Part shown: positions 55,873 through 63,967 of the stretch, one piece after another
Position numbering within the stretch: the stretch's first letter is position 1
Layout: each line of letters begins with the position of its first letter
IMG/VR virus record: IMGVR_UViG_3300009068_000001
Location: 1 to 64,000 of that record
DNA from: a virus
Length of the DNA stretch: 64,000 bases
Direction: 5' to 3' (one strand)
The notes under the pieces: model-generated
The model's database searches: none
Told to the model about the DNA's origin: nothing
What the model saw: the letters and a program-made list of their open reading frames with translations, nothing else
Program-made: the position numbers and the translations under genes

Positions 55873-57657
55873 TTACGCTGTAGCGTTTCCGGTTAGTTGT
55901 CCAATTTTAATGACAACGAACTCTGCTGGGTATTCAAGAGCAACGCCTATTTCAATGTTAACTCTACCGGCTTGAATTTCGGTAAAGGGATTGTTAGTAT
56001 CATTGCATCGCACATAGAATGCTTGACTTGGGTTTGTTCCACGTAAACCACCAGCTGTCCAATAAGCAAGTAGGAAGCTGTTTAGTGTAGTGTTAATTTG
56101 AGACCAAAGATTTGCATCATTATTCTCAAAAAGAGCAAACGATGTTAGATCATTCATAGACTTCTCAATGTAAATCAAAGAGCGTCGAAGATTGATATAA
56201 CGATTATTAGGTGTATTATCAATAGTACGACCGCCCATGATAACAATGCCTGCACCAGGAACCTGACGAATAGCATTAATAGGGTCTACGCTTGTATTGA
56301 TAGTGTCTAGCTCAGCGTTAGTAAATAGGTGCTCAGTAGCTAAGGCAAGAGCCATAACATTTTGAAGACCTGCTGGAGTCTTAGATGGGCCACGGCTTGC
56401 ATCTGTAGCAAGGTACTGACCAACAACACCAGCGCCTGGAGCTTGTAGGCGAGTTACGCCAACGCTCTTAGTTGCATCTGGGATGCTATACCATGGGTAG
56501 TAAGCTGCAGCAATGTTTCCTGCGGTACTTCCAGCAAAGATAGCTGTTGTAGCTGTAACTTGATCTTGTGCTGCAGAAACTGATAGTCCAGAAGGAGTAT
56601 CAATAACAGCAAAGCAATCTGTACGACCAGCAGCATAGATTACAGCATCGCCGTGAATCTGTGCAGTTAGTGTACCAGATGCAGCATATGGAGCATCAGG
56701 TGCGTAAATAACCAATGGGTTAATTACAGAATCAAATGTAGTCCAAGCTGTTGAGTAATCTGTACGACCAGGGGTTCCACCGTCAGCACCACCTGCAAGT
56801 GATGTAGGAGAAACAAGTACTCCAGGAGACTTAGTAGCATCAAAACCTGCTGTAAGAACTGTAATAACAGAGCTAGGATTAGAGTTAATAATTGAACGCA
56901 CAAAGTTTCTGTCTGTAGAAGACATGCTTAGATCAGAATAAGATTCTACCAAGCTAGTTACAGAAGTTCCACTAGTTGTGGTTGTCTGGTAGACCTCTAG
57001 ACCAAAACGGCTAGCAGATCCTGCAGCTACAATCTTAACTGCGTAGTTGCTAGACCAAGATCCTGGGCTAACTGCGTTGACAGTAAATACTGGTGCAGAA
57101 GCTACAGTAGTTACTACAGTAGCTGTAGCAGATGCGCCGGTTACGGCAGTACCTGTAGCAGCGCTTGTAACAGTAAACTGTGAGCCTGAACGAGTTGCAA
57201 TAACTACGTTAGTTAAGTTAAATGCTGTTGTTGAAAGACCAGTAATAGATACGGTTTGTCCAGCAGCAAAAGTATTTGTAGCTGTGTAAGTAATTGTGCC
57301 AGAGGCTGCAGAAGCTGCAGTTACGGTAGCAGTAGCGGTGGTTGTAGTTCCTGTACCATCGTTAATTACTAGAGCACCTACAGCAGAACCTGTTGCAATA
57401 ACACGCTTTACATATAGGTCACGGCCGCCATTAGCAAAAAAGTTATAGGCAGCCCAAGTGGTTGGGTATGAGTCGTTTAATCCACCAAAAGCTTTAACAA
57501 AATCTGTCCAAGTACTTACTAGTACAGGGGCAGTTGTGTTGCCTTTAGGAAGAGCTCCAGCAAATGCGCCAACAGCGTTTGCAGTATTTGCAGGCTGTAC
57601 AGCTTGTTGCAGAGCTACTTCTTGGATATAGACTCCGGGACGGGCAAAGTTTGCCAT
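55873..57657 (-). CDS. tail sheath protein
   Basis: 594 aa contractile sheath subunit. ARPGVYIQEVALQQAV at the start, AFAGALPKGN, FVKAFGGL, YNFFANGGRDLYVKRV (71-86), a long variable part, then NPINAIRQVPGAGIVIMGGR, RYINLRRSLIYIEKSMNDLT and the C-terminal domain ending in GQLTGNA are all classic. Residues about 117-178 form an inserted beta domain (AAGQTVSITGLSTTAFNLTN, FTVTSAATGTAVTG) like that in the baseplate-J protein. Strong ribosome binding site. Confidence 0.95.
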   Translation of the reverse strand: MANFARPGVYIQEVALQQAVQPANTANAVGAFAGALPKGNTTAPVLVSTWTDFVKAFGGLNDSYPTTWAAYNFFANGGRDLYVKRVIATGSAVGALVINDGTGTTTTATATVTAASAASGTITYTATNTFAAGQTVSITGLSTTAFNLTNVVIATRSGSQFTVTSAATGTAVTGASATATVVTTVASAPVFTVNAVSPGSWSSNYAVKIVAAGSASRFGLEVYQTTTTSGTSVTSLVESYSDLSMSSTDRNFVRSIINSNPSSVITVLTAGFDATKSPGVLVSPTSLAGGADGGTPGRTDYSTAWTTFDSVINPLVIYAPDAPYAASGTLTAQIHGDAVIYAAGRTDCFAVIDTPSGLSVSAAQDQVTATTAIFAGSTAGNIAAAYYPWYSIPDATKSVGVTRLQAPGAGVVGQYLATDASRGPSKTPAGLQNVMALALATEHLFTNAELDTINTSVDPINAIRQVPGAGIVIMGGRTIDNTPNNRYINLRRSLIYIEKSMNDLTSFALFENNDANLWSQINTTLNSFLLAYWTAGGLRGTNPSQAFYVRCNDTNNPFTEIQAGRVNIEIGVALEYPAEFVVIKIGQLTGNATA

Positions 57658-57706
57658 TCGGGGTTACTCCTTCGGTTAGGTTGTTGTCTTAGGTAGGCCG
57701 GATTAT

Positions 57707-58318
57707 TTACGGTGTTGTGGTAAAAGGTACATTTTGAGAGAGGATTGATGGATTTACATCCGTTACCTGATACACAGCGGTGAATTGATCAACGAATAGT
57801 TCAGAGCTTATACGGATGTTATAGACATTGCTAAAGAGGCGTTTGCCACCTTCAGTAGTATCTCTTTTTGAGAACCCCAACATATCCAAACGACGGTTAG
57901 TACCGTCTTGAGGAATGGGTAGTTGCCCAAATCTAAATGGTAGTCTACCAGGTGCAAACAACTTTGCCATAATCTGACGATCATGGCGAGGCTGACGGGA
58001 CCAGGTTGAGACTTGGTAGATTAAATCTACAGGGATAGGAAAGTTAACTTGCTGATTAATAGAGCCGTCTTCATTAAGATTAGGTGTGGTGCCTTCTGGT
58101 GTATAGGTTAAATCAACCCAACCTCTATGAGCACGCTCTGTATCTTCACGAACGCCTACTAAGTCTAGGGTAATATAGGGGTAGCTCTGTTGACGGATAT
58201 CTTTATCTGGTTGTCCATAATAGACAGCAACAGGGCGGGCAGAATTACCACCATCTGAAACGGTGATACCTTGAAGTAGCGTCTTTAGCGCTTCGTCTTC
58301 ATTAATAATAAATGGCAT
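57707..58318 (-). CDS. tail terminator/completion-type protein, 203 aa
   Basis: INEDEALKTLLQGITVSDGG, then PYITLDLVGVREDTERAHRG and a strand-helix VDLIYQVSTWSRQPRHDRQI with MAKLFAPGRLPFRFGQLPIP. The position just before the sheath and the fold pattern resemble tail-terminator proteins (gp3/gp15-like, DUF4255-like). Assignment moderate. A 49-nt spacer before the sheath holds only its ribosome binding site. Confidence 0.5.
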   Translation of the reverse strand: MPFIINEDEALKTLLQGITVSDGGNSARPVAVYYGQPDKDIRQQSYPYITLDLVGVREDTERAHRGWVDLTYTPEGTTPNLNEDGSINQQVNFPIPVDLIYQVSTWSRQPRHDRQIMAKLFAPGRLPFRFGQLPIPQDGTNRRLDMLGFSKRDTTEGGKRLFSNVYNIRISSELFVDQFTAVYQVTDVNPSILSQNVPFTTTP

Positions 58319-58587
58319 TATCTAGCCCCCAATACAAATGTTCGTAGAGCTGGGGCAGGAGGAGCATCTTGAGTGCCGTACTCTAATGTGAGTACAGATT
58401 CTTCAAGGCTCTTTGGGTATGAGATGGAGTGAGACTTACCATCATGAGAAACCATAAGGTTATTTGCAACTTCTTCTGGCCAGCCATATGAAGAGGCATG
58501 GCTACGAAGGTTCTTTGTATATTCTTTTACTGCTTGCTTCTCTGCAGCAATGATTATGGAGTTTAAGGTTTTTTTGAAACTAGCCAC
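58318..58587 (-). CDS. neck/head-tail protein candidate, 89 aa, GTG start
   Basis: Helical start (TLNSIIIAAEKQAVKEYTKN) and a beta C-terminus (SVLTLEYGTQDAPPAPALRT), reminiscent of HK97-gp10-type minor proteins. The GTG start overlaps the stop of the 53-aa gene (GTGGCTAG). Role deduced from place only. Confidence 0.5.
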   Translation of the reverse strand: MASFKKTLNSIIIAAEKQAVKEYTKNLRSHASSYGWPEEVANNLMVSHDGKSHSISYPKSLEESVLTLEYGTQDAPPAPALRTFVLGAR

Positions 58588-58741
58588 GGTTACGGAGCCA
58601 ATTCGTTAGCAAATACCCTGCAGCAAAACCAAGAACGATTTTCTTACCACCGTTTTGATTAAGGCTGGCTAAGCCACGAACAAACTCCTGTTTATCGGCA
58701 TCAGTCTCTTCACGAGCAAGCCGATTAGCTAAATTAATCAT
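58580..58741 (-). CDS. 53-aa hypothetical protein
   Basis: GGAGGAATT gives an excellent start. It reads MINLANRLAREETDADKQEF, then an amphipathic helix, a GGKKIVLGFAAGYLLTNWLR hydrophobic tail. Could be peripheral-membrane or a small neck component. Overlaps the 89-aa gene. Confidence 0.6.
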   Translation of the reverse strand: MINLANRLAREETDADKQEFVRGLASLNQNGGKKIVLGFAAGYLLTNWLRNRG

Positions 58742-58817
58742 AATTCCTCCATAGGAAGATGCAGGGTGTTACAAGCAGGGTTCCGGATTACTCCGGCGTC
58801 ATTAGTAATCATAAACG

Positions 58818-58838
58818 AAAAAACCCCCTTGCGGGGGC
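58818..58838 (-). terminator. intrinsic terminator
   Basis: On the minus strand: AGCCCCCGCAAGGGGGTTTTTTCG, i.e. a 5-bp GC stem (58824-58828 with 58833-58837) and a six-T tract, 7 nt after the stop of the Cys/Lys-rich gene at 58845. It separates the small-gene cluster from the downstream tail genes. Confidence 0.85.
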
Positions 58839-58844
58839 TAATCG

Positions 58845-59009
58845 TTACTTCTTTTTCTTTGCCTTACATGCCTTGCACTTGCCACAAGTACAGGCTTTGC
58901 CTTTAACCTTCTTGGCTAGCTTGGCATCGTTCTTTTCGTCCTGCTTTTCAAACTTTTTCTTTTGAGCCGGGGTCATGCCCTTTTCAAACTTCTTGTCATC
59001 ATGAGCCAT
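58845..59009 (-). CDS. 54-aa Lys-rich protein with ACTCGKCKAC metal cluster
   Basis: The last of four consecutive tiny genes joined by TAATG overlaps. It begins MAHDDKKFEKGMTPAQKKK and has KGKACTCGKCKACKAKKKK near the end: four Cys (40, 42, 45, 48) in a CxCxxCxxC pattern flanked by Lys. Metal binding with a nucleic-acid or acidic partner is plausible. Ends just before the terminator. Confidence 0.6.
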   Translation of the reverse strand: MAHDDKKFEKGMTPAQKKKFEKQDEKNDAKLAKKVKGKACTCGKCKACKAKKKK

Positions 59010-59152
59010 TACATGCCCTTCTTTCTTACTGCGCTAGTCTTCTTAGCCTTACCCTTTGAGTCAGACTTTTTAGCAAACTTCTTATTAGCAGCCGCTAGGG
59101 TCTTCATGCCGTGCTTGTCTTTAGGCTTCATGCAGCCACAGGTAGCACACAT
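59009..59152 (-). CDS. 47-aa protein starting MCATCGC
   Basis: N-terminal MCATCGCMKPKDKHG carries three Cys in the first seven residues; the rest is Lys-rich (KKFAKKSDSKGKAKKT). Very similar in plan to the next protein upstream (MCKSCGC). TAATG overlaps on both sides. Probably binds a metal and an acidic polymer. Confidence 0.6.
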   Translation of the reverse strand: MCATCGCMKPKDKHGMKTLAAANKKFAKKSDSKGKAKKTSAVRKKGM

Positions 59153-59328
59153 TACTTTTTCTTCTTTGCACGAAGGGCAGCGAAGTCAGAGCTTTCTAGC
59201 TTGCCATCTTTGTCCATATCAAGCTTCTTCTGCTTTGGAGACATTTTTTTTGTAGTCTTCTTAGCGCCCTTCTTGCAGGCACCCTTACATCCCGGCTTTG
59301 AACAGCCGCATCCACATGACTTACACAT
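59152..59328 (-). CDS. 58-aa Cys-rich protein with an EF-hand-like loop
   Basis: N-terminus MCKSCGCGCSKPGCKGACKK has six Cys in the first 18 residues. Residues 37-48 read DMDKDGKLESSD, a complete DxDxDG EF-hand/dockerin-type loop (Asp37, 39, 41, 48), followed by FAALRAKKKK. This joins a metal-thiolate site with a calcium site in one 58-residue chain. TAATG overlaps with neighbours. Confidence 0.65.
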   Translation of the reverse strand: MCKSCGCGCSKPGCKGACKKGAKKTTKKMSPKQKKLDMDKDGKLESSDFAALRAKKKK

Positions 59329-59534
59329 TATTTCTTACCTTTCGTATGGGGGTTCTTCTTATGCCATTCTTTAGTTGCCTTGACGCCTTCTTTAATCGTC
59401 TTAGCTCCGGCCTTTTTTGTTAGGTTAATCTTATCCCACTTAGGGTCATTTTTTCCCGCATGGTCAACGATAACATCACCTTGTTTGTTCTTCTTAACTA
59501 CGTGGACTTTGCCACTAACCTTTAACTTTGCCAT
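59328..59534 (-). CDS. 68-aa Lys-rich protein
   Basis: I take the ATG at 59534 (MAKLKVSGKVHVVKKNKQGD, with AGGGGTAAA before it) rather than a start at 59630 inside the neck gene. The protein has a beta start and a helical Lys-rich end (KTIKEGVKATKEWHKK). It is the first gene of the four-gene chain running to 58845. Confidence 0.6.
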   Translation of the reverse strand: MAKLKVSGKVHVVKKNKQGDVIVDHAGKNDPKWDKINLTKKAGAKTIKEGVKATKEWHKKNPHTKGKK

Positions 59535-59541
59535 TTTACCC

Positions 59542-60123
59542 CTATAGTGAAGTCTGATCAAAGGCAGAATACCCAGCATAGTGCTGGAACTGCGAATCAT
59601 TGACAAGCTCTTCGGCGTTGACTTGCTCACAGGATACCTGTAACAAGGTGTATTTGTCTTTGATTATACCTCTAGGAGATACCTGTGTAGGTGAAAAGAC
59701 TTCATTTCTAAAGACAATTCGATCACGTAGGTAAGCATCTGGGTTGATCTCTACAGTTGAAAGCTCACGACGATTAGCCGCATTTCCACCATAGAAATTT
59801 AAATGGTTCTCAATAACGTCAACGTTAATGGTTACAGTTAAGATATCGGTGTTATAAAAACCGCGGTCGTTCTGTACTGTAGCACCCTGCTCTAGGTGAG
59901 CATTAACTACGGGAATAGTAAATGGGCTGAGCCACTTACGACCTCCACCAATAACTGAAGATCCTACATCATAGATAGGATCTACTGCAGTATTAACTGG
60001 ATCAAAGATCCACCAGTCTACAAATGTACCTACGGTTTGAACAAGCTCAACGTTAGTTCCCGATGCGCTGGAACCACGTTCGTAGGAGATATTAAATCTG
60101 CCCTCACGTTGATCCCCACGCAT
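59542..60123 (-). CDS. neck/head-tail structural protein candidate, 193 aa
   Basis: Beta-rich with TVGTFVDWWIFDPVN, GGGRKWLSPFTIPVVNAHLE, RGFYNTDILTVTINVDV and LRDRIVFRNEVFSPTQVSPR, a pattern that resembles T4 gp13/gp14-type neck proteins. Upstream of the sheath in transcription. AGGAGCTTAATT start. Assignment tentative. Confidence 0.5.
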   Translation of the reverse strand: MRGDQREGRFNISYERGSSASGTNVELVQTVGTFVDWWIFDPVNTAVDPIYDVGSSVIGGGRKWLSPFTIPVVNAHLEQGATVQNDRGFYNTDILTVTINVDVIENHLNFYGGNAANRRELSTVEINPDAYLRDRIVFRNEVFSPTQVSPRGIIKDKYTLLQVSCEQVNAEELVNDSQFQHYAGYSAFDQTSL

Positions 60124-60125
60124 AA

Positions 60126-60353
60126 TTAAGCTCCTACAATTGGAGGAGTAAAAGACTTAGTTGTTTTGTTGTATGTCCAACCCGGGTAGATATCACTATT
60201 AGTGTCATTCTTGATATCTGTAATATCTACAATAGTAGGTTCACTTAAAAGAATTGCGGCTAGACGATCATGAGTATGTAAAATATCCACTACCTGCCCA
60301 TCAATAATAAAAGCAATTTTATTAAATGGAATTTCGGATGCGTTTCCGGTCAT
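60126..60353 (-). CDS. hypothetical small protein, 75 aa
   Basis: Compact alpha/beta protein: NKIAFIIDGQVVDILHTHDR then LAAILLSEPTIVDITDIKND and a Pro-containing end. AAGGAGACAG start. Similar phage proteins accompany neck and fibre genes; the role is unknown. Confidence 0.5.
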   Translation of the reverse strand: MTGNASEIPFNKIAFIIDGQVVDILHTHDRLAAILLSEPTIVDITDIKNDTNSDIYPGWTYNKTTKSFTPPIVGA

Positions 60354-60595
60354 TCTGTCTCCTTAAATGATACTTGCATTACGCCCCACTTACCAAGTGG
60401 ACACGAGGCATTAGGAAGCTTTGTCTTTAGATTCATCATACATCCGCACTCTTTGCACTGGTTAGTTAATTTAATTAACTGAGGGCATTCAAGGCAAATA
60501 TTAAATCTTTGTTCTGCTATCTCTGTTTCTACTCGACCTAGGTTCTTATTGAATAAGTCCCACGGGCGTGCAGGTCTTTCAAATGGATCAGCCAT
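60350..60595 (-). CDS. DUF6171-like Cys-rich small protein
   Basis: 81 aa with ICLECPQL, CKECGCMMNLKTKLPNASCP and the ending LGKWGVMQV: the CxxC...CxxCGC...CPxGKW pattern of DUF6171-type proteins, small zinc-binding proteins found in many phages near tail genes. Overlaps the 75-aa gene by 4 nt. Confidence 0.6.
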   Translation of the reverse strand: MADPFERPARPWDLFNKNLGRVETEIAEQRFNICLECPQLIKLTNQCKECGCMMNLKTKLPNASCPLGKWGVMQVSFKETE

Positions 60596-60604
60596 ATTGT
60601 AGTC

Positions 60605-61972
60605 CTAACCAGATATTTTAAAATTGTCTACTGTAGATCCCTGGCCAAATGGGCTAGAGGTCTTAATAATACCATAATTGTTTGCTTTTGCAGGCGAGGT
60701 TGCAGTATGTGTACCAGAGGTTAATAGTCCCGTAAAGTCAGAATTTGAGTAGGCCTGATAACTTAGTACATTTCCTTGAGTATTTAAACGAAGAGCCCCA
60801 ACTGAGCCACTTACGCTTATATCTCCAGTAAGGTTTGTGATAGTTCCACCCACTGAACGAATTAGTTTTATATAATAGTTATTGGTAATTGACCCGCAAG
60901 TTTGGCAACCACCGCCGTATTGATCACAATTAGGGTAAGTTCCACCACCGTAGCAAGTAGACCCGGTATAGTAATATGCAACTCCGCAGTCAGGATTTGC
61001 ACAACTATAGCAAGTAGTTGTTCCGGCTGTTGTAACTGTACAAACACCTGTTGATTGGTTAGCTGTACCGCCGCTTGGGCAACTATAGTAACCAGTACCA
61101 AACGATGTAACGTAGCAACGACCGCCACTTTCAGTACCACTACTACAAGTACAAGTAGTAACTCCACCTGTAGGTATATAGCAGCTGTAGTTACCTGGGT
61201 GACCACTTTCTCCCTCAGGACATTCGTAACAGTATGATCCAGTGCCACCTGAGTAACAATCAGATGTGCTATAACAATTATAGTTGGTTGGGTCATTAAC
61301 TTGAGTTTGACTACATCTACGACCATAAATAACAGCAGAGCCTATATATTTCCAACCACTTACACTTGTTGTACAGTTAGCAGCACCAACATCAGTTACA
61401 GTTGTTCCACCTGGAACATAAGTTCCTTGATAGGTACTAGTACCTCCGCCAGAAGTAGTAGAGCCGCAATAATAACAACTAGTGCAGGTATTATAAACTG
61501 GTACTGGATAAGTATCGCAGTGGCCATTACAGTAACAGTTACATGAATAGGTAGTATTTACTTGGGTTTGAAAAGAAACTAAAGCATACCAGTTATTAGC
61601 ATCGACTACCCAAGCAGCAACACCGGTACCATTACTAACACCGGCTCCTACAGTAACATCGCTAACACCGTAAGCTACGGTAGCAATAGCGTTTGAACTT
61701 GCGGCAGTATCTGATTGAGCAGCAGATCCATTGGCGTACCAAGTACCTGTAACGTTAGTCCAGGTCTCTCCGCTATCTGCTGTACCTAAAACACCTGAAA
61801 CTGAGCGGTTAAAAGAGTCTGTAATTGGACCAAGAAACCAACGTACCCAAGTAGTAGCGTCTGTTTTTAACCAAGCGCTCTTAGCAAGGCCCCAAGAATT
61901 GGAGCTTGTTTTTACTTGAACGTCAGTTACGCTACCCCAGTTGCTGGCATCTAATTTTATTTTGGCAGGCAT
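60605..61972 (-). CDS. tail-fibre-type protein with jelly-roll split by a 26-Cys insert
   Basis: 455 aa. N-terminal NWGSVTDVQVKTSSNSWGLA then WLKTDATTWVRWFLGPITDS marks a fibre-attachment start. Residues about 50-138 (FNRSVSGVLGTADSGETWTN, VTVGAGVSNGTGVAAWVVDA) are the first half of a concanavalin-like jelly roll; its second half resumes at about 362 (NNYYIKLIRSVGGTITNLTG, SVGALRLNTQGNVLSYQAY). Between them, residues 144-359 form an insert with 26 cysteines in short knots (CNCYCNGHC, CTSCYYC, CYSCANPDC, CQTC). No frameshift is needed. Disulfide- or metal-stabilised display module; receptor binding likely. Confidence 0.7.
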   Translation of the reverse strand: MPAKIKLDASNWGSVTDVQVKTSSNSWGLAKSAWLKTDATTWVRWFLGPITDSFNRSVSGVLGTADSGETWTNVTGTWYANGSAAQSDTAASSNAIATVAYGVSDVTVGAGVSNGTGVAAWVVDANNWYALVSFQTQVNTTYSCNCYCNGHCDTYPVPVYNTCTSCYYCGSTTSGGGTSTYQGTYVPGGTTVTDVGAANCTTSVSGWKYIGSAVIYGRRCSQTQVNDPTNYNCYSTSDCYSGGTGSYCYECPEGESGHPGNYSCYIPTGGVTTCTCSSGTESGGRCYVTSFGTGYYSCPSGGTANQSTGVCTVTTAGTTTCYSCANPDCGVAYYYTGSTCYGGGTYPNCDQYGGGCQTCGSITNNYYIKLIRSVGGTITNLTGDISVSGSVGALRLNTQGNVLSYQAYSNSDFTGLLTSGTHTATSPAKANNYGIIKTSSPFGQGSTVDNFKISG

Positions 61973-62904
61973 TATGCGTAGACAATCCAGATATCCCCGA
62001 CGTTGCCGTCGCTGCTTATTGGTGCTACAGTTCTTGTATAAACGTTTCGGACAACTCCTGAGCCAAGGGCTGCAGTAGTAACTGTTCCATTACTTTGACC
62101 AACATAAGATGTTACTGGTGCTACCCAAGTAGCAGTTGTGCCGTTGCTTGTTAAAACGGTTCCATTGGCGCCTATGCCGAGTCTAGATACAGCTCCAGCT
62201 CCTGACCCAAGGATAAGGTCTCCGGCCGTTGTAACGGTCGCTAGAGGGATTTTAGAGGTATCTGTAGGCACACCCCAGACAACTGAACCAGCACTTACAA
62301 TAAGTGATTGACCGTTAGATCCAATACCTAGGCGAGTAACTGTTGCGTTACCAGATCCCAGAATAAGATCTCCCGCAGTTGTAATTGTAGCTAGGGGAAT
62401 CTTAGATGCCGCAGCTGTGGTATTTGAACTAATTGATGTAGTAAGAGTTGTGTAATCAGAACTACCTACATAGAGAACGTTAGATGTAGCAACCTTAGGC
62501 AAACCAGCTGCGTCTAAGTTAAAACCAAGTACGCTTGCGTATGAGTAAGCTTCGATAAGATTAAGACTTGTAGCTCCAGCACGAAGGGTTAAGCCCTTGT
62601 TGTTAGTGGTAGTGATTGTGCTTCCACCAGAAATTAGTGGGTAAGGAGCTCCAGATACACCAGAGATAAGACCAGCCTCAATATTAGCAATACGATCATA
62701 AACAGTTCCCCAAGTAGTTGCTTGAGAGAATGAGCCAGACCATGTAGAGGTAAGAGGGTTTTGCGATGTAGCAGCGCTACCTAGTACCGCCTCAATCTGC
62801 TTAACTTCCTCTTGGAGGGAGTTAACGTTGTCCGCAATAACAGTGTTGACAAGGTCTTGCTGAGCGGTATAGTTTCTTACGCTATTGGGAAATACTGCTG
62901 CCAT
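61972..62904 (-). CDS. tail fibre protein with internal repeats, 310 aa
   Basis: N-terminal coiled-coil-like VRNYTAQQDLVNTVIADNVN SLQEEVKQIEAVL (two parts) suggests a trimeric attachment stalk. Two copies of KIPLAT(I/V)TTAGDLILGSG...V(T/S)RLGIG(S/A)NG (about 175-265) are beta repeats common in phage fibres. Ends in a short beta cap (GNVGDIWIVYA). Good TAGGATTTAAAC start. Confidence 0.75.
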   Translation of the reverse strand: MAAVFPNSVRNYTAQQDLVNTVIADNVNSLQEEVKQIEAVLGSAATSQNPLTSTWSGSFSQATTWGTVYDRIANIEAGLISGVSGAPYPLISGGSTITTTNNKGLTLRAGATSLNLIEAYSYASVLGFNLDAAGLPKVATSNVLYVGSSDYTTLTTSISSNTTAAASKIPLATITTAGDLILGSGNATVTRLGIGSNGQSLIVSAGSVVWGVPTDTSKIPLATVTTAGDLILGSGAGAVSRLGIGANGTVLTSNGTTATWVAPVTSYVGQSNGTVTTAALGSGVVRNVYTRTVAPISSDGNVGDIWIVYA

Positions 62905-62971
62905 GTTTAAATCCTAACGTCTATTATGTATTGTAGTTTACCAGCTAAGACAGCTCTTGTCTCTGGGTTTA

Positions 62972-63967
62972 CTAAAGTGCGTATCGAATAACTACTAGTC
63001 CTGGTCCACCAGCTGTGTGATAATTTGGCTTACACACACCTGGAATATAATATTGATTGGTACTTTGAGGTGCGTTTGGAGCCTCAGCATAGTAAGAAAC
63101 ATCATTACCTGTAGTAGTTGTACCTGAAGTTACTCCGCCGACATATCCTGCACCACCGCCCCCAGCTGAAGAGTAGTAATCACTTCCACCACCGCCACCA
63201 TAGAAACCAGCTCCACCGCCACCGCCACCATAAGTGCCGTTATTAGACATAGAGCTCCCGTCTCCTCCGCCACCAAAACCACCTAGTTGACGGGTGTTTC
63301 CAGAAGGAGATCCATACCCACCGTATAGTGCGCCTCCAGCTTGGCCATCACCATAGCCACCACCAGTGTCAGGACCAAAAGCACCACCAGCAGATTGAGT
63401 TCCTCCATAGCCACCTACACGTCCAGTACCAATAGGTCCTCCACGATTATCGCTATAACCACGGTTACCTGTAGTACCGCCACCTGCACCACCGTTAGCA
63501 GCAGAGCCGCTACCTCCAGAACCACCACCACCGCCAGCTGCAATAATTAAAGCACGTGCTTGACCTGTGGCATCAAATGTAACTGTAGAGCTTCCTGAGA
63601 ATACGCCGCTTAATCCTCCGCCACCCCCAGCATACCCTGCTATGTTAGAGCCTTTAGATCCGCCGCCTCCTACAATAACTGCGTAGTCTTGAGCAGAAGC
63701 AATAGTTAAAGTACCTGTTGAATACCCGCCAGAACCACCGGAAGATTGATCACCACCACCGCCAGCTGCACCCCAGCAAAAAATTTCTACTGTTATTGGC
63801 TTTCCTACAGAAAACGTAGCTTGACCAACAGTAGAGAAAGTATGTATGCGATATCCATTTGCTACAGTAATTGTTCCACCAGTAACGGGTGCGCTAAGAT
63901 GATCCCAAGACAAAGATCGTTTTGTTCCTGATGCAGAACTTGATGTTGATAGATTACGAATTCCCAT
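62972..63967 (-). CDS. glycine-rich tail fibre/adhesin, 331 aa
   Basis: After a beta start (GYRIHTFSTVGQATFSVGKP, VEIFCWGAAGGGG) a long Gly-rich stretch with many GGGG blocks (about 75-285) forms a polyglycine-II-type or Gly_rich_2 domain, ending VCKPNYHTAGGPGLVVIRYA, a characteristic terminal motif. Such proteins act as receptor-binding tips. Stop of the next upstream gene overlaps its start (TAATG). Confidence 0.75.
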   Translation of the reverse strand: MGIRNLSTSSSASGTKRSLSWDHLSAPVTGGTITVANGYRIHTFSTVGQATFSVGKPITVEIFCWGAAGGGGDQSSGGSGGYSTGTLTIASAQDYAVIVGGGGSKGSNIAGYAGGGGGLSGVFSGSSTVTFDATGQARALIIAAGGGGGSGGSGSAANGGAGGGTTGNRGYSDNRGGPIGTGRVGGYGGTQSAGGAFGPDTGGGYGDGQAGGALYGGYGSPSGNTRQLGGFGGGGDGSSMSNNGTYGGGGGGAGFYGGGGGSDYYSSAGGGGAGYVGGVTSGTTTTGNDVSYYAEAPNAPQSTNQYYIPGVCKPNYHTAGGPGLVVIRYAL

